DNA of 64,000 nucleotides, taken from positions 29,201,366 through 29,265,365 of the forward strand of contig OX421507.1 in NCBI GenBank assembly GCA_949126835.1. Reading direction: 5' to 3'. The position numbers were made by a program, and so were the translations under genes. The stretch's first letter is position 1; each line of letters opens with the position of its first letter. The notes beneath the pieces were generated by a model. The model worked only from the letters and a program-made list of their open reading frames with translations, was not told the DNA's origin and ran no database searches. This DNA comes from Anisus vortex (Eukaryota > Mollusca > Gastropoda > Planorbidae). This document shows, one piece after another, positions 52,081 to 63,570 of this stretch.

Positions 52081-52949
52081 TGTATGTGTACTGCGATACT
52101 GGTTGTTCAGTGAGTAAGACAAACCTTGTATGTGTACTGTGATACTGGTTTTTCGGTGAGTAAGACAAACCTTGTATGTGTACTGCGATACAGGTTGTTC
52201 GGTGAGTAAGACAAACCTTGTATGTGTACTGCGATACTGGTTGTACGGTGAGTAAATCAAACCTTGTATGTGTACTGCGATACTGGTTGTTCGGTGAGTA
52301 AGACAAACCATGTTTGTGTACTGAGATACTGGTTGTTCGGTGAGTAAGACAAACCTCATATGTGTACTGCGATACTGGTTGTTCAGTGAGTAAGACAAAC
52401 CATGTATGTGTACTGCGATACTGGTTGTTCGGTGAGTAAGACAAACCTTGTATGTGTACTGCGATACTGGTTGTTCAGTGAGTAAGACAAATAATGTATG
52501 TGTACTGCGATACTGTTTGTTCGGTGAGTAAGACAAACCTTGTATGTGTACTGCGATACTGGTTGTTCGGTGAGTAAGACAAACCATGTATGTGTACTGC
52601 GTTACTGGTTGTTCGGTGAGTAAGTCAAACCATGTATGTGTACTGCGATACTGGTTGTTCGGTGAGTAAAACAAAACTTGTATAAGTACTGCGATACTGG
52701 TTGTTCGGTGAGTAAGACAAACCATGTATGTGTACTGCGATACTGGTTGTTCGGTGAGTAAGACAAACCATGTATGTGTACCGCGATACTGGTTGTTCGG
52801 TGAGTAAGACAAACCATGTATGTGTACTGCGATACTGGTTGTTCGGTGTGTAAGACAAACCTTGTATGTGTACTGCGATACTGGTTGTTCGGTGAGTAAG
52901 ACAAACCTTCTATGTGTACTGCGATACTGGTTGTTCAGTGAGTAAGACA
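52081..52949. repeat. Module U segment
   Basis: The order gttcagtg, gatacagg, tgtttgtg/ctgagatac, acaaataatg/ctgtttg, tgcgttactgg, agtcaaacc, cttgtataag, gtgtgtaag, cttctatg matches about 32,150-33,000 and 38,090-38,940. Private changes are ttgtacggtg near 52,243 and acctcatatg near 52,352. Confidence 0.8.
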
Positions 52950-55050
52950 AACCTTGTATGTGTACTGCGATACTGGTTGTTCGGTGAGTAAGACAAATCT
53001 TGTATGTGTACTGCGATACTGGTTGTTCGGTGAGTAAGACAAACCTTGTATGTGTACTGCGATACTGGTTGTTCGGTGAGTAAGACAAACGTTGTATGTG
53101 TACTGCGATACAGGTTGTTCGGTGAGTAAGACAAAACTTGTATGTGTACTGCGATACTGGTTGTTCGGTGAGTAAGACAAACCTTGTATGTGTACTGCGA
53201 TCCTGGTTGTTCGGTGAGTAAGACAAACATTGTATGTGTACTGCGATACTGGTTGTTCGGTGAGTAAGACAAACCTTGTATGTGTACTGTGATACTGGTT
53301 GTTCGGTGAGTAAGACAAACCTTGTATGTGTACTGCGATACTGGTCGTTCGGTGAGTAAGACAAACCTTGTATGTGTACTGTGATACTGGTTGTTCGGTG
53401 AGTAAGACAAACCTTGTATGTGTACTGCGATACTGGTTGTTCGGTGAGTTAGACAAACCTTGTATGTGTACTGCGATACTGGTTGTTCGGTGAGTAAGAC
53501 GAACCTTGTATGTTTACTGCGATACTGGTTGTTCGGTGAGTAAGACAAATCTTGTATGTGTACTGCGATACTGGTATTTCGGTGAGTAAGACAAACCATG
53601 TATGTGTACTGAGAAACTGGTTGTTCGGTGAGTAAGACAAACCATGTATGTGTACTGCGATACTGGTTGTTCGGTGAGTAAGACAAACCATGTATGTGTA
53701 CTGCGATACTGGTTGTTCGGTGAGTTAGACAAACTTTGTATGTGTACTGCGATACTGGTTGTTTGGTGAGTAAGACGAACCTTGTATGTGTACTGCGATA
53801 CTGGTTGTTCGGTGAGTAAGACAAACCTTGTATGTGTACTGCGATACTGGTTGTTCGGTGAGAAAGACAAACTATGTATGTGTACTGCGATATTGGTTGT
53901 TCGGTGAGTAAGACAAACCTTGTATGTGTACTGCGATACTAGTTGTTCGGTGAGTAAGACAAACCATGTATGTGTACTGCGATACTTGTTGTTCGGTGAG
54001 TAAGACAAACCATGTATGTGTACTGCGATACTGGTTTTTCGGTGCGTAAGACAAATCATGTATGTGTACTGCGATACAGGTTGTTCGGTGAGTAAGACAA
54101 ACCATGTATGTGTACTATGATACTGGTTGCTCGGTGAGTAAGACAAACTATGTATGTGTACTGCGATACTGGTTGTTCGGTGAGTAAGACAAACCATGTA
54201 TGTGTTCTGCGATACTTGTTGTTCGGTGAGTTAGACAAACCATGTATGTGTACTGCGATACTGGTTGTTTTGTGAGTAAGACAAACCTTGTATGTGTACT
54301 GCGATACTGGTGGATCGGTGAGTAAGACAAACCATGTATGTGTACTGCGATACTGGTTGTTCGGTGAGTAAAACAAAACTTGTATAAGTACTGCGATACT
54401 GGTTGTTCGGTGAGTAAGACAAACCATGTATGTGTACTGCAATACTGGTTGTTCGGTGAGTAAGACAAACCATGTATGTGTACCGCGATACTGGTTGTTC
54501 GGTGAGTAAGACAAACCATGTATGTGTACTGCGATACTGGTTGTTCGGTGTGTAAGACAAACCTTGTATGTGTACTGTGATACTGGTTGTTCGGTGAGTT
54601 AGACAAACCTTGTATGTGTACTGCGATACTGGTTGTTCGGTGAGTAAGACGAACCTTGTATGTTTACTGCGATACTGGTTGTTCGGTGAGTAAGACAAAT
54701 CTTGTATGTGTACTGCGATACTGGTATTTCGGTGAGTAAGACAAACCATGTATGTGTACTGAGATACTGGTTGTTCTGTGAGTAAGACAAACCATGTATG
54801 TGTACTGCGATACTGGTTGTTCGGTGAGTAAGACAAACCATGTATGTTTACTGCGATACTGGTTGTTCGGTGAGTTAGACAAACCTTGTATGTGTACTGC
54901 GATACTGGTTGTTCGGTGAGTAAGACGAACCTTGTATGTAAACTGCGATACTGGTTGTTCGGTGAGTAAGACAAATCTGGTATGTGTACTGCAATACTGG
55001 GTGTTCGGTGAGTAAGACAAACCATGTATGTGTACTGAGATACTAGTTGT
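52950..55050. repeat. 80-84-unit duplicate, copy 1
   Basis: It matches 56,629-58,958. The offset is 3,679 bp (80 units minus 1) up to about 53,800 and 3,863 bp (84 units minus 1) from about 53,820, so four units are missing here. Shared markers include gatattgg/ctagttg near 53,890-53,942, gatacagg, ctatgatac and gttgctcgg near 54,073-54,130. Confidence 0.84.
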
Positions 55051-56628
55051 TCGGTGCGTAAGACAAACCATGTATGTGTACTGCGATACTGGTTGTTCGG
55101 TGAGTAAGACAAACCATGTATGTGTACTGCGATACTGGTTGTTCGGTGAGTAAGACAAACCTTGTATGTGTACTGCGATACTGGTTGTTCGGTGAGAAAG
55201 ACAAACTATGTATGTGTACTGCGATACTGGTTGTTCGGTGAGTAAGACAAACCTTGTATGTGTACTGCGATACTGGTTGTTCGGTGAGTAAGACAAACCA
55301 TGTATGTGTACTGCGATACTGGTTGTTCGGTGAGTAAGACAAACCATGTATGTGTACTGCGATACTGGTTTTTCGGTGAGTAAGACAAATCATGTATGTG
55401 TACTGCGATACTGGTTGTTCGGTGAGTAGGACAAACCATGTATGTGTACTGCGATACTGGTTGCTCGGTGAGTAAGACAAACTATGTATGTGTACTGCGA
55501 TACTGGTTGTTTGGTGAGTAAGACAAACCATGTATGTGTTCTGCGATACTTGTTGTTCGGTGAGTTAGACAAACCATGTATGTGTACTGCGATACTGGTT
55601 GTTTTGTGAGTAAGACAAACCTTGTATGTGTACTGCGATACTGGTGGTTCGGTGAGTAAGACAAACCATGTATGTGTACTGCGATACTGGTTGTTCGGTG
55701 AGTAAAACAAAACTTGTATAAGTACTGCGATACTGGTTGTTCGGTGAGTAAGACAAACCATGTATGTGTACTGCGATACTGGTTGTTCAATGAGTAAGAC
55801 AAACCATGTATGTGTACCGCGATACTGGTTGTTCGGTGAGTAAGACAAACCATGTATGTGTACTGCGATACTGGTTGTTCGGTGAGTAAAACAAAACTTG
55901 TATAAGTACTGCGATACTGGTTGTTCGGTGAGTAAGACAAACCATGTATGTGTACTGCGATACTGGTTGTTCGGTGAGTAAGACAAACCATGGATGTGTA
56001 CTGAGATACTTGTTATTCGGTGAGTAAAAAAAACATTGTTTGTGTACTGCGATATTGGTTGTTCGGTGAGTAAGACAATCCATGTATGTGTTCCGCGATA
56101 CTGGTTGTTCGGTGAGTAAGACAAACCATGTATGTGTACTGCGATACTGGTTGTTCGGTGAGTAAGACAAACCATGGATGTGCACTGCGATACTGGTGGT
56201 TCGGTGAGTAAAAAAACATTGTTTGTGTACTGCGATACTGGTTGTTCGGTGAGTAAGACAAACCATGTATTTGTACTGCGATACTGGTTGTTCGGTGAGT
56301 AAGACAAACCATGGATGTGTACTGATATACTGGTTGTTCGGTGAGTAAAAAAAACATTGTTTGTGTACTGCGATACTGGTTGTTCGGTGAGTAAGACAAT
56401 CCATGTATGTGTTCCGCGATACTGGTTGTTCGGTGAGTAAGACAAACCAAGTATGTGTACTGCGATACTGGTTGTTCGGTAAGTAAGACAAACCGTGTAT
56501 GTGTACTGCGATACTGGTTGTTCGGTGAGTAAGACAAACCGTGTATATGTACCGCGATACTGGTTGTTCGTTGAGTAAGACAAACCATGTATGTGTACTG
56601 CGATACTGGTTGTTCGGTGAGTAAGACA
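55051..56628. repeat. Satellite stretch with a 4-unit local repeat and A-tract cluster
   Basis: Two cttgtataag units lie 184 bp (4 units) apart, near 55,711 and 55,895, the closest spacing of this variant in the window. Between and after them are gttcaatgag (55,787) and a three-member A-tract cluster (56,022-56,360). It ends with accaagtatg and gttcgttgag, the usual lead into module U, but then departs from it. Confidence 0.8.
56018..56360. repeat. Last A-tract cluster
   Basis: Run lengths are 8, 7 and 8 near 56,023, 56,207 and 56,342, the same as at 37,255-37,595. No A-tract unit occurs from here to the right edge. Confidence 0.87.
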
Positions 56629-58958
56629 AACCTTGTATGTGTACTGCGATACTGGTTGTTCGGTGAGTAAGACAAATCTTGTATGTGTACTGCGATACTG
56701 GTTGTTCGGTGAGTAGGACAAACCTTGTATGTGTACTGCGATACTGGTTGTTCGGTGAGTAAGACAAACCTTGTATGTGTACTGCGATACAGGTTGTTCG
56801 GTGAGTAAGACAAAACTTGTATGTGTACTGCGATACTGGTTGTTCGGTGAGTAAGACAAACCTTGTATGTGTACTGCGATCCTGGTTGTTCGGTGAGTAA
56901 GACAAACATTGTATGTGTACTGCGATACTGGTTGTTCGGTGAGTAAGACAAACCTTGTATGTGTACTGTGATACTGGTTGTTCGGTGAGTAAGACAAACC
57001 TTGTATGTGTACTGCGATACTGGTCGTTCGGTGAGTAAGACAAACCTTGTATGTGTACTGTGATACTGGTTGTTCGGTGAGTAAGACAAACCTTGTATGT
57101 GTACTGCGATACTGGTTGTTCGGTGAGTTAGACAAACCTTGTATGTGTACTGCGATACTGGTTGTTCGGTGAGTAAGACGAACCTTGTATGTTTACTTCG
57201 ATACTGGTTGTTCGGTGAGTAAGACAAATCTTTTATGTGTACTGCGATACTGGTATTTCGGTGAGTAAGACAAACCATGTATGTGTACTGAGAAACTGGT
57301 TGTTCGGTGAGTAAGACAAACCATGTATGTGTACTGCGATACTGGTTGTTCGGTGAGTAAGACAAACCATGTATGTGTACTGCGATACTGGTTGTTCGGT
57401 GAGTTAGACAAACCTTGTATGTGTACTGCGATACTGGTTGTTCGGTGAGTAAGACGAACCTTGTATGTGTACTGCGATACTGGTTGTTCGGTGAGTAAGA
57501 CAAATTTTGTATGTGTACTGCGATACTGGGTGTTCGGTGAGTAAGACAAACCATGTATGTGTACTGAGATACTGGTTGTTCGGTGCGTAAGACAAACTAT
57601 GTATGTGTACTGCGATACTGGTTGTTCGGTGAGTAAGACAAACCATGTATGTGTACTGCGATACTGGTTGTTCGGTGAGTAAGACAAACCTTGTATGTGT
57701 ACTGCGATACTGGTTGTTCGGTGAGAAAGACAAACTATGTATGTGTACTGCGATACTGGTTGTTCGGTGAGTAAGACAAACCTTGTATGTGTACTGCGAT
57801 ACTGGTTGTTCGGTGAGTAAGACAAACCATGTATGTGTACTGCGATACTTGTTGTTCGGTGAGTAAGACAAACCATGTATGTGTACTGCGATACTGGTTT
57901 TTCGGTGCGTAAGACAAATCATGTATGTGTACTGCGATACAGGTTGTTCGGTGAGTAAGACAAACCATGTATGTGTACTATGATACTGGTTGCTCGGTGA
58001 GTAAGACAAACTATGTATGTGTACTGCGATACTGGTTGTTCGGTGAGTAAGACAAACCATGTATGTGTTCTGCGATACTTGTTGTTCGGTGAGTTAGACA
58101 AACCATGTATGTGTACTGCGATACTGGTTGTTTTGTGAGTAAGACAAACCTTGTATGTGTACTGCGATACTGGTGGTTCGGTGAGTAAGACAAACCATGT
58201 ATGTGTACTGCGATACTGGTTGTTCGGTGAGTAAAACAAAACTTGTATAAGTACTGCGATACTGGTTGTTCGGTGAGTAAGACAAACCATGTATGTGTAC
58301 TGCAATACTGGTTGTTCGGTGAGTAAGACAAACCATGTATGTGTACCGCGATACTGGTTGTTCGGTGAGTAAGACAAACCATGTATGTGTACTGCGATAC
58401 TGGTTGTTCGGTGTGTAAGACAAACCTTGTATGTGTACTGTGATACTGGTTGTTCGGTGAGTTAGACAAACCTTGTATGTGTACTGCGATACTGGTTGTT
58501 CGGTGAGTAAGACGAACCTTGTATGTTTACTGCGATACTGGTTGTTCGGTGAGTAAGACAAATCTTGTATGTGTACTGCGATACTGGTATTTCGGTGAGT
58601 AAGACAAACCATGTATGTGTACTGAGATACTGGTTGTTCTGTGAGTAAGACAAACCATGTATGTGTACTGCGATACTGGTTTTTTGGTGAGTAAGACAAA
58701 CCATGTATGTGTACTGCGATACTGGTTGTTCGGTGAGTTAGACAAACCTTGTATGTGTACTGCGATACTGGTTGTTCGGTGAGTAAGACGAACCTTGTAT
58801 GTGAACTGCGATACTGGTTGTTCGGTGAGTAAGACAAATCTTGTATGTGAACTGCGATACTGGTTGTTCGGTGAGTAAGACAAATCTTGTATGTGTACTG
58901 CGATACTGGGTGTTCGGTGAGTAAGACAAACCATGTATGTGTACTGAGATACTAGTTG
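56629..58958. repeat. 80-84-unit duplicate, copy 2
   Basis: It repeats 52,950-55,050 plus the four units lost there. Near 58,800-58,910 it gains a further unit (tgtgaactg repeated), shifting the offset to 3,909 bp by the ctagttg at 58,951. A private tttttggtgag lies near 58,681. Confidence 0.83.
57900..58720. repeat. 44-unit offset duplicate, copy 1
   Basis: ttcggtgcgtaagacaaatcatg, gatacagg, ctatgatac, gttgctcgg, ttgttttgtgag, ggtggttcgg and cttgtataag (about 58,242) recur 2,023 bp (44 units minus 1) downstream near 59,930-60,700. The missing base is the deletion near 59,020. Confidence 0.84.
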
Positions 58959-60490
58959 TTCGGTGCGTAAGACAAACCATGTATGTGTACTGAGATACTG
59001 GTTGTTCTGTGAGTAAGACAACCATGTATGTGTACTGCGATACTAATGGTTCGGTGAGTAAGACAAACCATGTATGTTTACTGCGATACTAGTTGTTCGG
59101 TGAGTTAGACAAACCTTGTATGTGTACTGCGATACTGGTTGTTCGGTGAGTAAGACGAACCTTGTATGTGAACTGCGATACTGGTTGTTCGGTGAGTAAG
59201 ACAAATCTTGTATGTGTACTGCGATACTGGGTGTTCGGTGAGTAAGACAAACCATGTATGTGTACTGAGATACTAGTTGTTCGGTGCGTAAGACAAACCA
59301 TGTATGTGTACTGCGATACTGGTTGTTCGGTGAGTAAGACAAACCATGTATGTGTACCGCGATACTGGTTGTTCGGTGAGTAAGACAAACCATGTATGTG
59401 TTCTGCGATACTGGTTGTTTTGTGAGTAAGACAAACCTTGTATGTGTACTGCGATACTGGTGGTTCGGTGAGTAAGACAAACCATGTATGTGTACTGCGA
59501 TACTGGTTGTTCGGTGAGTAAAACAAAACTTGTATAAGTACTGCGATACTGGTTGTTCGGTGAGTAAGACAAACCATGTATGTGTACTGCAATACTGGTT
59601 GTTCGGTGAGTAAGACAAACCATGTATGTGTACCGCGATACTGGTTGTTCGGTGAGTAAGACAAACCATGTATGTGTACTGCGATACTGGTTGTTCGGTG
59701 TGTAAGACAAACCTTGTATGTGTACTGTGATACTGGTTGTTCGGTGAGTTAGACAAACCTTGTATGTGTACTGCGATACTGGTTGTTCGGTGAGTAAGAC
59801 GAACCTTGTATGTTTACTGCGATACTGGTTGTTCGGTGAGTAAGACAAACCATGTATGTGTACTGCGATACTTGTTGTTCGGTGAGTAAGACAAACCATG
59901 TATGTGTACTGCGATACTGGTTTTTCGGTGCGTAAGACAAATCATGTATGTGTACTGCGATACAGGTTGTTCGGTGAGTAAGACAAACCATGTATGTGTA
60001 CTATGATACTGGTTGCTCGGTGAGTAAGACAAACTATGTATGTGTACTGCGATACTGGTTGTTCGGTGAGTAAGACAAACCATGTATGTGTTCTGCGATA
60101 CTTGTTGTTCGGTGAGTTAGACAAACCATGTATGTGTACTGCGATACTGGTTGTTTTGTGAGTAAGACAAACCTTGTATGTGTACTGCGATACTGGTGGT
60201 TCGGTGAGTAAGACAAACCATGTATGTGTACTGCGATACTGGTTGTTCGGTGAGTAAAACAAAACTTGTATAAGTACTGCGATACTGGTTGTTCGGTGAG
60301 TAAGACAAACCATGTATGTGTACTGCAATACTGGTTGTTCGGTGAGTAAGACAAACCATGTATGTGTACCGCGATACTGGTTGTTCGGTGAGTAAGACAA
60401 ACCATGTATGTGTACTGCGATACTGGTTGTTCGGTGTGTAAGACAAACCTTGTATGTGTACTGTGATACTGGTTGTTCGGTGAGTTAGAC
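58450..60490. repeat. 67-unit offset duplicate, copy 1
   Basis: It matches 61,540-63,560 at offset 3,090 bp before about 59,020 and 3,091 bp after it. The step is a 1-bp deletion here (gacaaccatg near 59,018), which copy 2 does not have. Rare shared units are ctaatggttcgg near 59,043 and the tgtgaactg group. Confidence 0.87.
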
Positions 60491-60750
60491 AAACCTTGTA
60501 TGTGTACTGCGATACTGGTTGTTCGGTGAGTAAGACGAACCTTGTATGTTTACTGCGATACTGGTTGTTCGGTGAGTAAGACAAATCTTGTATGTGTACT
60601 GCGATACTGGTATTTCGGTGAGTAAGACAAACCATGTATGTGTACTGAGATACTGGTTGTTCTGTGAGTAAGACAAACCATGTATGTGTACTGCGATACT
60701 GGTTGTTCGGTGAGTAAGACAAACTATGTATGTTTACTGCGATACTGGTT
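59930..60750. repeat. 44-unit offset duplicate, copy 2
   Basis: It copies 57,900-58,720. The same series appears again near 61,030 and 63,020, so this gttgctcgg/ggtggttcgg/cttgtataag block is the most frequently reused one in the last 7 kb. Confidence 0.82.
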
Positions 60751-61123
60751 GTTCGGTGAGTTAGACAAACCTTGTATGTGTACTGCGATACTGGTTGTTC
60801 GGTGAGTAAGACGAACCTTGTATGTGTACTGCGATACTGGTTGTTCGGTGAGTAAGACAAATCTTGTATGTGTACTGCGATACTGGGTGTTCGGTGAGTA
60901 AGACAAACCATGTATGTGTACTGAGATACTAGTTGTTCGGTGCGTAAGACAAACCATGTATGTGTACTGCGATACTGGTTGTTCGGTGAGTAAGACAAAC
61001 CATGTATGTGTACGGCGATACTGGTTTTTCGGTGCGTAAGACAAATCATGTATGTGTACTGCGATACAGGTTGTTCGGTGAGTAAGACAAACCATGTATG
61101 TGTACTATGATACTGGTTGCTCG

Positions 61124-61140
61124 GTGAGTAATGTGAGTAA
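61124..61140. other. 9-bp insertion giving a 55-bp unit
   Basis: The sequence reads gtgagtaatgtgagtaa. The core gtgagtaa occurs twice with an extra t, so the unit is 9 bp too long. It is the only length change larger than 1 bp that I found. It looks like a local slippage duplication of the gtgagtaat piece. The +9 is required to make the total length fit 1391 units minus 20 bp. Confidence 0.93.
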
Positions 61141-61539
61141 GACAAACTATGTATGTGTACTGCGATACTGGTTGTTCGGTGAGTAAGACAAACCATGTAT
61201 GTGTACTGCGATACTGGTTGTTTTGTGAGTAAGACAAACCTTGTATGTGTACTGCGATACTGGTGGTTCGGTGAGTAAGACAAACCATGTATGTGTACTG
61301 CGATACTGGTTGTTCGGTGAGTAAAACAAAACTTGTATAAGTACTGCGATACTGGTTGTTCGGTGAGTAAGACAAACCATGTATGTGTACTGCAATACTG
61401 GTTGTTCGGTGAGTAAGACAAACCATGTATGTGTACCGCGATACTGGTTGTTCGGTGAGTAAGACAAACCATGTATGTGTACTGCGATACTGGTTGTTCG
61501 GTGTGTAAGACAAACCTTGTATGTGTACTGTGATACTGG

Positions 61540-63570
61540 TTGTTCGGTGAGTTAGACAAACCTTGTATGTGTACTGCGATACTGGTTGTTCGGTGAGTAA
61601 GACGAACCTTGTATGTTTACTGCGATACTGGTTGTTCGGTGAGTAAGACAAATCTTGTATGTGTACTGCGATACTGGCATTTCGGTGAGTAAGACAAACC
61701 ATGTATGTGTACTGAGATACTGGTTGTTCTGTGAGTAAGACAAACCATGTATGTGTACTGCGATACTGGTTGTTTGGTGAGTAAGACAAACCATGTATGT
61801 GTACTGCGATACTGGTTGTTCGGTGAGTTAGACAAACCTTGTATGTGTACTGCGATACTGGTTGTTCGGTGAGTAAGACGAACCTTGTATGTGAACTGCG
61901 ATACTGGTTGTTCGGTGAGTAAGACAAATCTTGTATGTGAACTGCGATACTGGTTGTTCGGTGAGTAAGACAAATCTTGTATGTGTACTGCGATACTGGG
62001 TGTTCGGTGAGTAAGACAAACCATGTATGTGTACTGAGATACTAGTTGTTCGGTGCGTAAGACAAACCATGTATGTGTACTGAGATACTGGTTGTTCTGT
62101 GAGTAAGACAAACCATGTATGTGTACTGCGATACTAATGGTTCGGTGAGTAAGACAAACCATGTATGTTTACTGCGATACTAGTTGTTCGGTGAGTTAGA
62201 CAAACCTTGTATGTGTACTGCGATACTGGTTGTTCGGTGAGTAAGACGAACCTTGTATGTGAACTGCGATACTGGTTGTTCGGTGAGTAAGACAAATCTT
62301 GTATGTGTACTGCGATACTGGGTGTTCGGTGAGTAAGACAAACCATGTATGTGTACTGAGATACTAGTTGTTCGGTGCGTAAGACAAACCATGTATGTGT
62401 ACTGCGATACTGGTTGTTCGGTGAGTAAGACAAACCATGTATGTGTACCGCGATACTGGTTGTTCGGTGAGTAAGACAAACCATGTATGTGTACTGCGAT
62501 ACTGGTTGTTTTGTGAGTAAGACAAACCTTGTATGTGTACTGCGATACTGGTGGTTCGGTGAGTAAGACAAACCATGTATGTGTACTGCGATACTGGTTG
62601 TTCGGTGAGTAAAACAAAACTTGTATAAGTACTGCGATACTGGTTGTTCGGTGAGTAAGACAAACCATGTATGTGTACTGCAATACTGGTTGTTCGGTGA
62701 GTAAGACAAACCATGTATGTGTACCGCGATACTGGTTGTTCAGTGAGTAAGACAAACCATGTATGTGTACTGCGATACTGGTTGTTCGGTGTGTAAGACA
62801 AACCTTGTATGTGTACTGTGATACTGGTTGTTCGGTGAGTTAGACAAACCTTGTATGTGTACTGCGATACTGGTTGTTCGGTGAGTAAGACGAACCTTGT
62901 ATGTTTACTGCGATACTGGTTGTTCGGTGAGTAAGACAAACCATGTATGTGTACTGCGATACTTGTTGTTCGGTGAGTAAGACAAACCATGTATGTGTAC
63001 TGCGATACTGGTTTTTCGGTGCGTAAGACAAATCATGTATGTGTACTGCGATACAGGTTGTTCGGTGAGTAAGACAAACCATGTATGTGTACTATGATAC
63101 TGGTTGCTCGGTGAGTAAGACAAACTATGTATGTGTACTGCGATACTGGTTGTTCGGTGAGTAAGACAAACCATGTATGTGTTCTGCGATACTTGTTGTT
63201 CGGTGAGTTAGACAAACCATGTATGTGTACTGCGATACTGGTTGTTTTGTGAGTAAGACAAACCTTGTATGTGTACTGCGATACTGGTGGTTCGGTGAGT
63301 AAGACAAACCATGTATGTGTACTGCGATACTGGTTGTTCGGTGAGTAAAACAAAACTTGTATAAGTACTGCGATACTGGTTGTTCGGTGAGTAAGACAAA
63401 CCATGTATGTGTACTGCAATACTGGTTGTTCGGTGAGTAAGACAAACCATGTATGTGTACCGCGATACTGGTTGTTCGGTGAATAAGACAAACCATGTAT
63501 GTGTACTGTGATACTGGTTGTTTGGTGAGTTAGACAAACCTTGTATGTGTACTGCGATACTGGTTGTTCG
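61540..63570. repeat. 67-unit offset duplicate, copy 2
   Basis: It repeats 58,450-60,490 with full-length gacaaaccatg near 62,110 and tgtgtactg where copy 1 has tgtgttctg near 59,399. Near 63,490 one unit (gtgtgtaag) is missing, so the offset falls to 3,045 bp for the last stretch. Private gaataagac lies near 63,481. Confidence 0.86.
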
